Shown here one piece after another: positions 1 to 8,126 of a stretch of DNA of 64,000 nucleotides. The DNA is taken from assembly GCA_964250755.1 (NCBI GenBank), contig CAXUHB010000008.1, positions 79,326 through 143,325 of the forward strand, read 5' to 3'. Every line of letters begins with the position of its first letter. The first letter of the stretch is position 1. The notes under the pieces are model-generated. The model was not told the DNA's origin, searched no databases, and saw only the letters and a program-made list of their open reading frames with translations. Position numbers and translations under genes: made by a program. The stretch is from DASWOJ01 sp964250755 (GTDB lineage Bacteria; Pseudomonadota; Alphaproteobacteria; Acetobacterales; Acetobacteraceae).

Positions 1-580
1 ACACCGCGCCGACCACGGCCAGGAAGCTGGCGCCAGCCGTGACCAGCGGCGCGCAGTTGCCTTGCGTGATGCCGCCAATGGCGACGCAGGGCAGCTCCAT
101 CAGGTCACTCCACCAAGCCAAGATGTCCGGGTCGGCCCGTGTCGGGGCGTCTTTTGTCGTGGTCGGGAAAAACGCGCCGAAGGCGACGTAATCCGCGCCG
201 GCCTCCCCGGCCTGCATCGCCAGGTCCCGGCTGTCATGGCAGGTGACGCCCAGCGTCAGCCCGGGGCCGATCAGCCGGCGGGCTTCGTCCGCTGGGGTGT
301 CGGTCTGGCCGACGTGTGCGCCATCGCAGCCGGTGGGCTGCACCAGGTCGGCGCGGTCGTTCAACAAGAACGCCACACCCCGGGACTGCGCCACGGGCCG
401 GAGCGCGTCTATGGCCCGCCGCCACTCGTCGTCCGCGGCCTCCTTAAGCCGCAGCTGCACCGCCGCCACGTCGCCCGCATCCAGGGCCAGGGCCAGCGTG
501 TCTGCAAACGCCGGCCCGGCGGCGGTGGGCGTCACGAGGTAGAGCCGGCAGGGATCGCCCGCCGGCCCGGCCCCTGCCAT
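1..580 (-). CDS. thiE: Thiamine-phosphate synthase ThiE (3' end outside window)
   Basis: Joins the hydroxymethylpyrimidine diphosphate and thiazole phosphate moieties to make thiamine phosphate in the cytoplasm. Translating the minus strand from the ATG at 580 gives MAGAGPAGDPCRLYLVTP, then a TIM-barrel sequence with QLRLK (substrate loop), LLNDRADL, GAHVGQTD, GVTCHD and, near the edge, the phosphate-binding CVAIGGIT segment. About 193 codons are present, close to full length for ThiE, so only the last residues are missing. The start lies 2 nt after the fba stop, so the two are very likely co-transcribed. Identification is by family motifs; no TPP riboswitch is visible upstream. Confidence 0.9.
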   Translation of the reverse strand, partial: MAGAGPAGDPCRLYLVTPTAAGPAFADTLALALDAGDVAAVQLRLKEAADDEWRRAIDALRPVAQSRGVAFLLNDRADLVQPTGCDGAHVGQTDTPADEARRLIGPGLTLGVTCHDSRDLAMQAGEAGADYVAFGAFFPTTTKDAPTRADPDILAWWSDLMELPCVAIGGITQGNCAPLVTAGASFLAVVGAV

Positions 581-582
581 CC

Positions 583-1509
<927 letters not shown>

Positions 1510-1544
1510 GATGCCCCCGGGCGTTTCCATGATGTGCGGGCGGA

Positions 1545-1979
1545 TTACCCGATGGGGCCGCCGGTGTCACCAGCGGGCGGCGCGACGCCTGGGCCAATGA
1601 GCCACGCCATGATGCGGCGGTCCGCGCCGCGCCGGGCCAGGTCCAGCGAAGGCGGCGCGTCCGCCAGCAGCCGTGCGCCCGATGCCGCAGCGCGTGCGGC
1701 GATGTCCGTCCAGGCTCGACCTGGATGCAGCACGACAAGGCGGCATCCGGCGGACAGTGCCTCCATCGCGCGTCCTGGCGCGTCGGCGCAGTCCAGCACG
1801 TCCAGAACGGCAGCGCCGGGCTGGGCACGTAGCGCTGCCGCGACGACGGCCCGCCACCACCCGCACCCCGCGTAGGACGCGGCCCCTGGTGCGGACAGCA
1901 GCGTGACCGGCAGGCCCGGCGCGAGCGCCGCCAGGGCGTGCGGCAGTCCGTGGATGATGATGGCCGGCGGCAGGGTCAT
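1545..1979 (-). CDS. Conserved-looking hypothetical protein, 144 aa
   Basis: I do not recognise the family. The protein starts MTLPPAIIIHGLPHALAAL, is rich in Ala, Gly and Leu, and alternates hydrophobic strands with glycine turns (VTLLSAPGAASYAG, AAVLDVLDCADAPG, CRLVVLHPGRAW, ARLLADAPPSLDLARRGADRR), which suggests a small Rossmann-like alpha/beta fold. It has no signal peptide or membrane segment. It lies 35 nt upstream of the aldolase gene on the same strand and may be the first gene of a hypothetical-fba-thiE operon. Frame choice rests on protein-like composition and operon position; longer overlapping frames look like composition artefacts. Confidence 0.6.
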   Translation of the reverse strand: MTLPPAIIIHGLPHALAALAPGLPVTLLSAPGAASYAGCGWWRAVVAAALRAQPGAAVLDVLDCADAPGRAMEALSAGCRLVVLHPGRAWTDIAARAAASGARLLADAPPSLDLARRGADRRIMAWLIGPGVAPPAGDTGGPIG

Positions 1980-2058
1980 GCTTGACCTTCAAGCAGTTGC
2001 ACGCGAAAGCTTCATCCGGCACCACAACCTGGCGACGCAAGGGACGGCACGACGCAGC

Positions 2059-2256
2059 ATGACGGACAGCAGCCCCAACGACCCCGCCGCCCGCCTGGAG
2101 GCTGCGTTGGAGCGCATCGCCCAGCTTGCCGCCCGCCCGCCCACGCCACTGCCCGGCCCCGATCCGGCTCTGACCGCCCGGCTGGACGGCCTGATCCTGC
2201 AACTGCGCGCGGCGCTGGACGAGGAGGGACCTACCGATGGCCCAAATCAGCCTTAA
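2059..2256 (+). CDS. Small hypothetical protein upstream of zapA, 65 aa
   Basis: Starts MTDSSPNDPAARLEAALERI and has two heptad-like helical stretches (RLEAALERIAQLA and LTARLDGLILQLRAALDEE) joined by a Pro-rich linker, so a short coiled-coil protein is likely. Its 3' end overlaps the start of zapA by 20 nt, which implies translational coupling. A short coiled-coil gene directly before zapA is common in alphaproteobacteria, where it is usually annotated as a DUF4164-like or unnamed protein; a role in division is only inferred from position. Confidence 0.6.
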   Translation: MTDSSPNDPAARLEAALERIAQLAARPPTPLPGPDPALTARLDGLILQLRAALDEEGPTDGPNQP

Positions 2257-2575
2257 GATCAACGGCTATGCCTACACCGTAGGCTGTGAGGACGGACAAG
2301 AGGAGCACCTGCGCGCGATGGCGGCCGCCATTGAGGAGCGGATGACCCGCATCAAGGCGCTAGGCGGCCAGAGCGGTGAGAGCCGGCTGCTGGTTCTGGC
2401 GGCGTTGCTGATGGCCGACGAGCTGCACGACATGGCGGCGGAGCTGGCCGACGCGCTGGGCCAGCCCCGCCCGGCGCCGGGTGCAACGGCCCTGCCGGCA
2501 CCCGTGGCACCGGCGCAGCTGGCGAAACTGGCAGCGCGGGCGGAAAGCATTGCGGCGGCGATGGAGCGGGCCTAA
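2237..2575 (+). CDS. zapA: Cell division protein ZapA
   Basis: Small cytoplasmic protein that promotes FtsZ protofilament bundling at the Z ring. The 112-residue product starts MAQISLKINGYAYTVGCEDG, the typical ZapA N-terminal beta hairpin, followed by HLRAMAAAIEERM and a long helix (ESRLLVLAALLMADELHDM) that forms the dimer/tetramer coiled coil. A Pro/Ala-rich linker and a short C-terminal helix follow. Its place before a 6S RNA and the 5-formyltetrahydrofolate cyclo-ligase gene matches the classical zapA-ssrS-ygfA order of proteobacteria. Confidence 0.88.
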   Translation: MAQISLKINGYAYTVGCEDGQEEHLRAMAAAIEERMTRIKALGGQSGESRLLVLAALLMADELHDMAAELADALGQPRPAPGATALPAPVAPAQLAKLAARAESIAAAMERA

Positions 2576-2583
2576 GTGTGGGA

Positions 2584-2738
2584 TCGGGGCTGCCCGGTGC
2601 GTCAGGCACTTCACCCCCAGGGCCAATAAGCACTCTCCCGGGAGCTGGCGCTGCCATGACCGTGGTCATGGTACCCGGCGCCCACCTGCGCAAGCAGGCC
2701 TTGGGAGGGTGAGACGCCAACGGCCAGGGCGGCTCCAC
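2584..2738 (+). ncRNA. ssrS: 6S RNA (SsrS), predicted
   Basis: The 243-nt gap between zapA and the 5-FCL gene folds into a long hairpin typical of 6S RNA. GGGGCTGCCC (2586-2595) pairs with GGGCGGCTCC (2727-2736); inside it GCGTC pairs with GACGC, TTCACCC with GGGTGAG, and CCAGGGCC with GGCCTTGG, leaving a central apical region around 2625-2695. 6S RNA binds sigma-70 RNA polymerase holoenzyme and lowers promoter use in stationary phase. Evidence is structure plus the conserved gene context; ends are approximate. A covariance search with the 6S model would settle it. Confidence 0.75.
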
Positions 2739-2751
2739 CCCATGCAGCAAG

Positions 2752-2802
2752 CCGCCTTCCCCCTATTCCTCCGGGATAGGGTCGGGGGGAAGGAAGCCGA
2801 GC
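2752..2802. repeat. Degenerate copy of dispersed palindromic repeat family 1
   Basis: Contains CCCTATTCCTCCGGGATAGG followed by GTCGGGGGGAAGGAAGCC, a diverged version of the imperfect palindrome (CCCTCTCCCGGAGGGGGAGGG core) found at 5048-5195, 7668-7706, 19841-19888, 31876-32032 and 58852-58894. It lies between the 6S RNA and the folate cyclo-ligase gene and may act as a processing or termination hairpin. Confidence 0.55.
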
Positions 2803-2818
2803 GGGGCAAGGCCGGCCA

Positions 2819-3373
2819 ATGACCGAAGCGAAGCAAGCGCTCCGCACCGCAATGCTGGCGTTGCGCGCCACGCAGGATCCAGCTTTGGGCGCACGTCTGG
2901 CCGAACACGTCCTGCACGACGCCCCGCCCAACCCCAGGCAATCCGTCGCCGCCTTCTGGCCTATGGGCCAGGAGATAGACATACGCTCGCTCCTGCACGC
3001 CCTGCACGCCCGCGGCAATCCCGTCCTGCTGCCCGTCACCCCGCCCCGTGGCCAGCCTCTGACGTTCCGCCGCTGGCGGCCTGGCGACGACATGCCCACC
3101 GAACACTTCGGCACCGTCCGTCCCATCGGTGAATCCGGCGTCCCCGACGTGCTTCTGGTGCCTCTGCTGGCTTGGGACGGGCAGGGCAGGCGGCTCGGCT
3201 ACGGGGGGGGTTATTACGACCGCACCTTGGCCGGATTGCCGGGCCGCCGCACCATCGGCTGCGCTTATGCCGCCCAGCAAGTCGCAGAGGTCCCGTCCGG
3301 CCCGCATGACATGCCGCTGGACGCGGTGGCGACCGAGAACGGCGTGACTTGGTTCGACCGCAGCCACGCGTGA
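2819..3373 (+). CDS. 5-formyltetrahydrofolate cyclo-ligase
   Basis: ATP-dependent cyclisation of 5-formyl-THF to 5,10-methenyl-THF, returning the stored formyl form to the one-carbon pool. The 184-residue protein shows the family pattern: N-terminal Lys/Arg helix (MTEAKQALRTAMLALRA), the AFWPMGQEIDI segment, LLVPLLAWDGQGRRLGYGGG around 133-152 followed by YYDR (nucleotide/substrate loop), and a C-terminal MPLDAVATE motif. Length matches the family (about 180-200 aa). It is placed downstream of zapA and 6S RNA, as in E. coli ygfA. Confidence 0.93.
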   Translation: MTEAKQALRTAMLALRATQDPALGARLAEHVLHDAPPNPRQSVAAFWPMGQEIDIRSLLHALHARGNPVLLPVTPPRGQPLTFRRWRPGDDMPTEHFGTVRPIGESGVPDVLLVPLLAWDGQGRRLGYGGGYYDRTLAGLPGRRTIGCAYAAQQVAEVPSGPHDMPLDAVATENGVTWFDRSHA

Positions 3374-3436
3374 CGGCCTGGCGTTCCCGCCTATATGCAA
3401 CCGATCCCGTTCCAGCCCTGAAAGACTGCTGCACGC

Positions 3437-4252
3437 ATGAGAATCCTGTTCCTGGGCGACGTCGTCGGCCGCTCCGGCCGTGACGCCGTGGCTGCCGGCT
3501 TGCCCAAGCTGCGCGCCGACCTCCGCGCCGACCTGGTGGTGGTGAACGGGGAGAACGCCAGCCACGGATTCGGCCTGGCGCCCGATATGGCGGAGGCGAT
3601 CCTGGCCGCCGGCGCGGACGCGATCACGCTGGGCAATCACTCTTGGGACCGCAAGGAGCTGGTTCCCTACATCGGCGGGCAGCCGCGGATCGTGAGGCCG
3701 CTGAACTATCCGCCCGGCACGCCCGGGGCGGGGTCAGTGGCGGTGACCTTGCAGGACGGGCGCAAGGCGCTGGTGCTGAATGCGATGGGCCGGCTGTTCA
3801 TGGACGCGCTGGACTGCCCGTTCCGCGGCACCGCCGAGCTGCTGTCCCGCTATAAGCTGGGCGCCAGCGTCGCCGCCATCGTCTGCGACTTTCATGCCGA
3901 GGCCACGAGCGAGAAGCTGGCCTACGCTCACAGCTTCGACGGCCAGGTGTCGCTGGTGGTGGGCACCCATACCCACGTGCCCACCAGTGACCACCAAGTG
4001 CTGGCTGGCGGCACCGCCTACCAGTCGGACGCCGGGATGTGCGGCGACTACGACAGCGTGATCGGCATGACCAAGGAGGGCAGCGCCGCCCGTTTCTGGC
4101 GCAAGGTGCCCGGCGAGCGCCTTGGCCCTGCAGACGGCCCGGCGACCCTGTGCGGCCTGTTCGTGGTCACGGACGACGCCACCGGCCTGGCGCTCAGCGC
4201 CGAGCCGGTGCGGCAGGGTGGGCGGCTGTCCCAGGCGGTGCCGCAATGCTAG
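3437..4252 (+). CDS. YmdB-family metallophosphoesterase (TIGR00282 type)
   Basis: Dinuclear-metal phosphodiesterase; Bacillus YmdB hydrolyses 2',3'-cAMP and affects RNA turnover and biofilm switching, but the role in proteobacteria is unproven. The 271-residue product starts MRILFLGDVVGRSGRD (metal ligand D8), then VVNGENASHGFGL (N37, E39, N40), TLGNHSWD (N67, H68), a DFHAEATSEK segment and the HTHVPTSD motif, all diagnostic of the family. It lies 63 nt after the cyclo-ligase gene and just before yebC, an order common in alphaproteobacteria. Confidence 0.9.
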   Translation: MRILFLGDVVGRSGRDAVAAGLPKLRADLRADLVVVNGENASHGFGLAPDMAEAILAAGADAITLGNHSWDRKELVPYIGGQPRIVRPLNYPPGTPGAGSVAVTLQDGRKALVLNAMGRLFMDALDCPFRGTAELLSRYKLGASVAAIVCDFHAEATSEKLAYAHSFDGQVSLVVGTHTHVPTSDHQVLAGGTAYQSDAGMCGDYDSVIGMTKEGSAARFWRKVPGERLGPADGPATLCGLFVVTDDATGLALSAEPVRQGGRLSQAVPQC

Positions 4253-4289
4253 AAGGGCACTCCGGCCCACCAGACAACGGATTCCGCCC

Positions 4290-5039
4290 ATGGCTGGCCA
4301 TAGCCAGTTCAAGAACATCATGCACCGCAAGGGCGCGCAGGATGCCAAGCGCGCCCGGCACTTCGCCAAGCTGATCCGCGAGATCACGGTCAGCGCCCGC
4401 CAGGGCCTGCCCGACCCCGCCTTCAACCCCCGCCTGCGCGCCGCCATGTCCGCCGCCCGCGAGGCCAACATGCCGCGCGACACCATCGAGCGTGCGGTCA
4501 AGAAGGCGGCCGGCGCCGGGGGCGGGGACGACTATGTGGAGGTCCGCTATGAGGGCTATGGACCTGCGGGCGTCGCCGTGATCGTCGAGACACTGACCGA
4601 CAACCGCAACCGGACGGCATCCGACGTGCGCGCCGCCTTCAACAAGCACGGCGGGGCGCTGGGGGAGACGAACTCCGTCAGCTTCATGTTCACCCGCATG
4701 GGCGTGATCGAGTATGCCGTCGCCGCTGCCAGCGCGGACGCCATGCTGGAAGCGGCTATCGAGGCTGGGGCGGACGACGTGGCGAGCGGACCCGAGGGGC
4801 ATGAGGTGACATGCGCCGTGGACGACCTGTTCGCCGTGCGCGACGCGCTGGAGGCCCGGTTCGGCCCGCCGTCGTCGGCCAAGCTGGACTGGCGTCCTTC
4901 CACCTCCGTCACCTTGGACGAGGGCCGGGCGGCGAGCTTGCTGAAGCTGATAGACGCGCTGGAGGACAGCGACGACGTGCAGAACGTCTATGCGAACTTC
5001 GACATCCCCGAGGACGTGATGCAGGCGCTGTCGGCGTGA
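4290..5039 (+). CDS. yebC: YebC/PmpR-family regulatory protein (TACO1-like)
   Basis: Cytoplasmic protein of about 250 residues. YebC proteins were long called transcription regulators, and more recent work on the family links them to translation of polyproline stretches. The ATG at 4290 gives MAGHSQFKNIMHRKGAQDAK, the universal YebC N-terminus, followed by NMPRDTIERAVKKAAG, YEGYGPAGVAVIVE, TDNRNRTASDVR and the C-terminal LIDALEDSDDVQNVYANFDI. An open frame extends upstream, but this Met fits the family. The neighbouring TolA homologue is extremely proline-rich, so a translation role would be relevant (inference). Confidence 0.93.
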   Translation: MAGHSQFKNIMHRKGAQDAKRARHFAKLIREITVSARQGLPDPAFNPRLRAAMSAAREANMPRDTIERAVKKAAGAGGGDDYVEVRYEGYGPAGVAVIVETLTDNRNRTASDVRAAFNKHGGALGETNSVSFMFTRMGVIEYAVAAASADAMLEAAIEAGADDVASGPEGHEVTCAVDDLFAVRDALEARFGPPSSAKLDWRPSTSVTLDEGRAASLLKLIDALEDSDDVQNVYANFDIPEDVMQALSA

Positions 5040-5047
5040 GGACGCTT

Positions 5048-5195
5048 CGCTTCTCCCTCTCCCTCCGGGGGAGGGTCGGGGTGAGGGAGGGGCCATGCAG
5101 GACGCTGCTGGACAGCCGGACACGTCTAGATCAGGACAGTCCGCGCATGCGGCTTCCCTCACCCCAGCCCTCTCCCGGAGGGGGAGGGAGCGGCG
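5048..5195. repeat. Two inverted copies of dispersed repeat family 1
   Basis: CTTCTCCCTCTCCCTCCGGG (from 5050) with GGAGGGTCGGGGTGAGGG, and, about 60 bp later in opposite orientation, CTTCCCTCACCCCAGCCCTC (from 5153) with TCCCGGAGGGGGAGGGAG. Each copy is itself palindromic, and the two could also pair with each other. The element fills the yebC-ruvC gap and ends about 17 nt before the ruvC start. Confidence 0.75.
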
Positions 5196-5211
5196 CAGGC
5201 CGCCCCGCCTG

Positions 5212-5718
5212 ATGGCCCGCCTCATGGGCATAGACCCAGGCCTGCGCTTCACCGGGTGGGGCGTCATTGACGTGCATGGCAATCGCCTGCGCCACGTGGC
5301 CGACGGCGTCATCGCCACCGACAACGCCGAATCCGTCCCGCACCGCCTCAAGTTCCTGCACGACGCTCTGACCCTGCTGTTCCAGGAGCATCGCCCGGAC
5401 GAGGCCGCGGTGGAGGAGACCTACGTGAACCGCAACGGCACCGCCACGCTGAAGCTCGGTTATGCCCGCGGCGTCGCGCTGCTGGCACCCGCCCTGGCGG
5501 GGATCACCGTGGCGGAGTATGGCGCGATGGGCGTGAAGCAGGCCGTCGTCGGCACGGGCGGCGCCAGCAAGGAGCAGGTGGCGCTGATGGTCCGCCGCCT
5601 GCTGCCCGGCGCCACGCTGCGCCGTGCCGACGCGGCCGATGCCCTGGCCGTCGCCATCTGCCACGCCCATCACCGCGCCAGCCGGCTGCGCGTCATGTCC
5701 GGGACGATCATGGCATGA
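5212..5718 (+). CDS. ruvC: Holliday junction endonuclease RuvC
   Basis: Resolves Holliday junctions by paired nicking, working with the RuvAB motor. From ATG 5212 the 168-residue protein begins MARLMGIDPGLRFTGWG. Catalytic acidic residues are visible: D8, E68 (AAVEETYVN), D140 and D143 (RADAADALAVAICHA). The segment NGTATLKLGYARGVAL matches the RuvC signature. An upstream extension of the frame runs into repeat sequence, so the internal Met is chosen. RuvA starts 38 nt downstream. Confidence 0.95.
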   Translation: MARLMGIDPGLRFTGWGVIDVHGNRLRHVADGVIATDNAESVPHRLKFLHDALTLLFQEHRPDEAAVEETYVNRNGTATLKLGYARGVALLAPALAGITVAEYGAMGVKQAVVGTGGASKEQVALMVRRLLPGATLRRADAADALAVAICHAHHRASRLRVMSGTIMA

Positions 5719-5756
5719 AGGTGTGGGCATGACGGTGCGGGCATGAGGGGGCGGGC

Positions 5757-6356
5757 GTGATCGCCATGCTGCTGGGCCGGGTCGAGGGGATCGAGGCCGC
5801 GTCTTGCATCGTGGACGTGAACGGCGTCGGGTACCTCGTGCAAGCTAGCACCCGCACCCTGTCCGCCCTGTCCGCCGCGGCTGGGGCGCAGCGCGTGCTG
5901 ATCGAGACCCAGGTGCGCGAGGACGCCATCACCCTGTATGGCTTCAGCGACCCGGCGGAACGCGAGTGGTTCCGCCTGCTGCTGACCGTGCAGGGCGTGG
6001 GCGCCAAGGTGGCGCTGAACATCCTGTCTGCGCTGTCGCCCAAGGACCTCATCAACGCCATCGCCGCCGGGGACAAGGCGAGCCTGACCCGTGCGCCCGG
6101 CGTCGGCGCCAAGCTGGCGATCCGCCTGCTGTCCGAACTGCGCGACAAGGCGGGCGCGATGCCGACCGGCGCCAGCATCTCCGTTGCGCCTATGCCGGCA
6201 GGGCCGGAAGCGGATGCGATCTCGGCGCTCGTCAACCTCGGCTACCGCCGGGCGGAGGCGTACCCTGTCGTCATGCGGGTGTTGGAGCGGCTGGGGGAGG
6301 ACGCGCCGGCAGGGCAGGTGATCCGCGAGAGCCTGCAGGGACTGGCGACCAAGTGA
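5757..6356 (+). CDS. ruvA: Holliday junction branch migration protein RuvA
   Basis: Tetrameric DNA-binding subunit that recognises four-way junctions and loads RuvB rings. The GTG at 5757 gives MIAMLLGRVEGIEAASCIVD, fitting RuvA (199 aa). The OB-fold domain ends near YGFSDPAEREWF, the tandem helix-hairpin-helix region contains QGVGAKVALNILSAL and APGVGAKLAIRLLSEL, and the C-terminal RuvB-contact domain contains ALVNLGYRRAEAYPVV. In most relatives ruvA and ruvB nearly touch; here 271 bp of repeat DNA separate them. Confidence 0.95.
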   Translation: MIAMLLGRVEGIEAASCIVDVNGVGYLVQASTRTLSALSAAAGAQRVLIETQVREDAITLYGFSDPAEREWFRLLLTVQGVGAKVALNILSALSPKDLINAIAAGDKASLTRAPGVGAKLAIRLLSELRDKAGAMPTGASISVAPMPAGPEADAISALVNLGYRRAEAYPVVMRVLERLGEDAPAGQVIRESLQGLATK

Positions 6357-6394
6357 TGGCCCTGTTGGCAGAAGCGGTTTGGCCACATGTACTC

Positions 6395-6500
6395 CGTCAT
6401 TGCGAGCCGCTTGCGGCGCGGCAATCCAGGGACCACGGGCGTTGGGTTTTGATCTTGGCGGCCCCCCCGTCGCCGCGTCGCTGCTCCCCTCGCGATGACA
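6395..6500. repeat. Dispersed repeat family 2 (long imperfect palindrome)
   Basis: Begins CGTCATTGCGAGCCGCTTGC and ends CTGCTCCCCTCGCGATGACA, so the arms are inverted copies of each other; the inner part carries GGCAATCCAGGGACC. Related copies occur at 46870-46968 and, as a half element, at 51159-51195. This CATTGCGAG...CAATCC type of repeat is widespread between genes in many bacteria. It lies in the ruvA-ruvB gap. Confidence 0.7.
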
Positions 6501-6530
6501 GCCCTGACGAACAGCGTAGTGCCCGGCTTC

Positions 6531-6615
6531 GTAGGGCGGAAGAGCGAAGCGTCTTCCGCCTGGCCGCGCAGATACTCCCCTCATTGGCGGACGGCGTTCC
6601 GCCTATCCGCCCTGC
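6531..6615. repeat. Dispersed repeat family 3 (inverted arms)
   Basis: Left arm GTAGGGCGGAAGAGCGAAGC plus GTCTTCCGCC (6531-6560) is mirrored by GGCGGACGGCGTTCCGCC plus TATCCGCCCTGC (6586-6615). Similar elements are at 48928-49008, where the arms are nearly identical, and at 62112-62191. It ends 12 nt before the ruvB start codon. Confidence 0.7.
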
Positions 6616-6627
6616 ACTGGCGATACC

Positions 6628-7662
6628 ATGAGCGACGAGCGCGACATCACCCCGTCCCGCATGGACGAGGACGCCGGGGAGGCAAGCCTTCGCCCGCAGA
6701 CCCTGGCAGAGTTCATCGGCCAGAAGGCCAGCCGCGAGAACCTCCGCATCTTCATCCAGGCCGCCCGCGGCCGTGGGGAGGCGCTGGACCACGTGCTGCT
6801 GCACGGGCCTCCGGGCCTGGGCAAGACGACGTTGGCGCAGATCGTTGCGCGCGAGCTGGGCGTCGGCTTCCGCGCCACCAGCGGTCCCGTCATCCAGCGC
6901 GCCGGGGACCTCGCCGCCATCCTGACCAACCTGCAGCCGCGCGACGTGCTGTTCATTGACGAGATCCACCGCCTGCAGCCCGCCATCGAGGAGGTGTTGT
7001 ATCCCGCGATGGAGGACTTCCAGCTCGACCTCATCATCGGCGAAGGCCCAGCGGCGCGCAGCGTGCGGATAGACCTGTCCGCCTTCACCCTGGTCGGCGC
7101 CACGACGCGCGCCGGGCTGCTGGCAACGCCGTTGCGGGACCGCTTTGGCATTCCGTTGCGGCTCATCTTCTACACTCCGGCGGAGCTGGAGATGATCGTC
7201 AGCCGCGGCGCGGAGAAGCTGGGCTTCAACCTGACTGCGGACGGTGCCGCGGAGATCGCCCGACGGTCCCGCGGCACGCCGCGCATCGCCGGACGCCTGC
7301 TGCGCCGGGTGCGGGATTTCGCCGCCGTTGCCGGGCAGTCCCCCGTGACGCGGGAGCTGGCGGACGCAGCCCTGACCCGGCTGGAGGTGGACCGCCTGGG
7401 CCTGGACGCGATGGACCGACGCTACCTGCGGCGAATCGCTGAGCATCACAATGGTGGGCCTGTGGGCGTGGAGACGCTGGCGGCGGCGCTGGCCGAAGCG
7501 CGGGACACGCTGGAGGACGTGATCGAGCCATACCTGATTCAGGAGGGCCTGATCCTGCGGACCAGCCGAGGGCGTATGCTGGGGGAAGCCGGGTGGAAGC
7601 AGTTGGGCCTGAAAGTGCCGCGGGCGATGCCGCAGCTTGATCTGCTTGGGGATGTGGAGTGA
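6628..7662 (+). CDS. ruvB: Holliday junction branch migration ATPase RuvB
   Basis: Hexameric AAA+ motor that drives branch migration on RuvA-bound junctions. The 344-residue protein has LRPQTLAEFIGQ near residue 21, Walker A GPPGLGKTT at 60-68, Walker B LFIDEIHR with D111 and E112, sensor 1 GATTRAG, the arginine-finger segment LRDRFGI, and a winged-helix C-terminus ending in the GYIQRTPRGR-like stretch LIQEGLILRTSRGRM. Full length for the family. It follows ruvC and ruvA, so the whole resolvasome is encoded here. Confidence 0.96.
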   Translation: MSDERDITPSRMDEDAGEASLRPQTLAEFIGQKASRENLRIFIQAARGRGEALDHVLLHGPPGLGKTTLAQIVARELGVGFRATSGPVIQRAGDLAAILTNLQPRDVLFIDEIHRLQPAIEEVLYPAMEDFQLDLIIGEGPAARSVRIDLSAFTLVGATTRAGLLATPLRDRFGIPLRLIFYTPAELEMIVSRGAEKLGFNLTADGAAEIARRSRGTPRIAGRLLRRVRDFAAVAGQSPVTRELADAALTRLEVDRLGLDAMDRRYLRRIAEHHNGGPVGVETLAAALAEARDTLEDVIEPYLIQEGLILRTSRGRMLGEAGWKQLGLKVPRAMPQLDLLGDVE

Positions 7663-7667
7663 GGGCT

Positions 7668-7706
7668 TCTGCCTGCTCCCTCTCCCGGAGCGAGAGGGAG
7701 AAGCAA
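7668..7706. repeat. Dispersed repeat family 1, short copy
   Basis: CTTCTGCCTGCTCCCTCTCCCGGAGCGAGAGGGAGAAGCAAGG spans the whole ruvB-ybgC gap. The GCTTCT...AGAAGC arms make a clean hairpin. Its 3' end (AAGCAAGG) directly precedes the GTG start of the thioesterase gene and may supply its ribosome-binding purines. Confidence 0.65.
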
Positions 7707-7707
7707 G

Positions 7708-8115
7708 GTGACGCCCTATACCCACACCGTGCGCGTCTATTTTGAGGACACCGATGCCGGCGGCATCGTCTATCACGCCCGCTACCTCGCCTTTGCCGAG
7801 CGCGCCCGGACCGAGGCACTGCGCCAGGCCGGGGTGCCCCACCAGGAACTCGTGAACGGCTACGGCCTGATCTTCGTGGTGCATCGCGTGGAAATGGACT
7901 ATCTGCGGCCCGCCCGGCTTGACGACGAGTTGACGGTCGTGACGGGTCCGTGGGCGCTTGGGGCTGCGGCCGTAGAGGTCCGGCAGGTGTTCACGCGGGT
8001 TGCCGTGGGGGCGGACGAGAGGGTGGGGTCGCTGCTGGTCAAGCTGGCCTGCGTGCGCCGGGCCGATGGCCGCCCGGCCCGCATCCCGGACCGCTGGCGG
8101 GCTGCGTTGAGCTAG
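7708..8115 (+). CDS. ybgC: Tol-Pal-associated acyl-CoA thioesterase YbgC
   Basis: Hot-dog fold thioesterase found at the head of tol-pal operons; E. coli YbgC hydrolyses acyl-CoA and is linked to phospholipid metabolism. The 135-residue product starts MTPYTHTVRVYFEDTDAGGI with the catalytic EDTDAGGIVYHARYLAFAERART block at 13-35 and a second beta-helix unit (MDYLRPARLDDELTV). GTG start at 7708, directly after repeat DNA. The gene is followed 11 nt later by tolQ. Confidence 0.92.
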   Translation: MTPYTHTVRVYFEDTDAGGIVYHARYLAFAERARTEALRQAGVPHQELVNGYGLIFVVHRVEMDYLRPARLDDELTVVTGPWALGAAAVEVRQVFTRVAVGADERVGSLLVKLACVRRADGRPARIPDRWRAALS

Positions 8116-8126
8116 GAGTGGGTCGT

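Noticed and set aside
5039..5212. SOS (LexA) box in front of ruvC
   Set aside because: No GTTC-N7-GTTC was found in the gap, which is filled by a repeat doublet.
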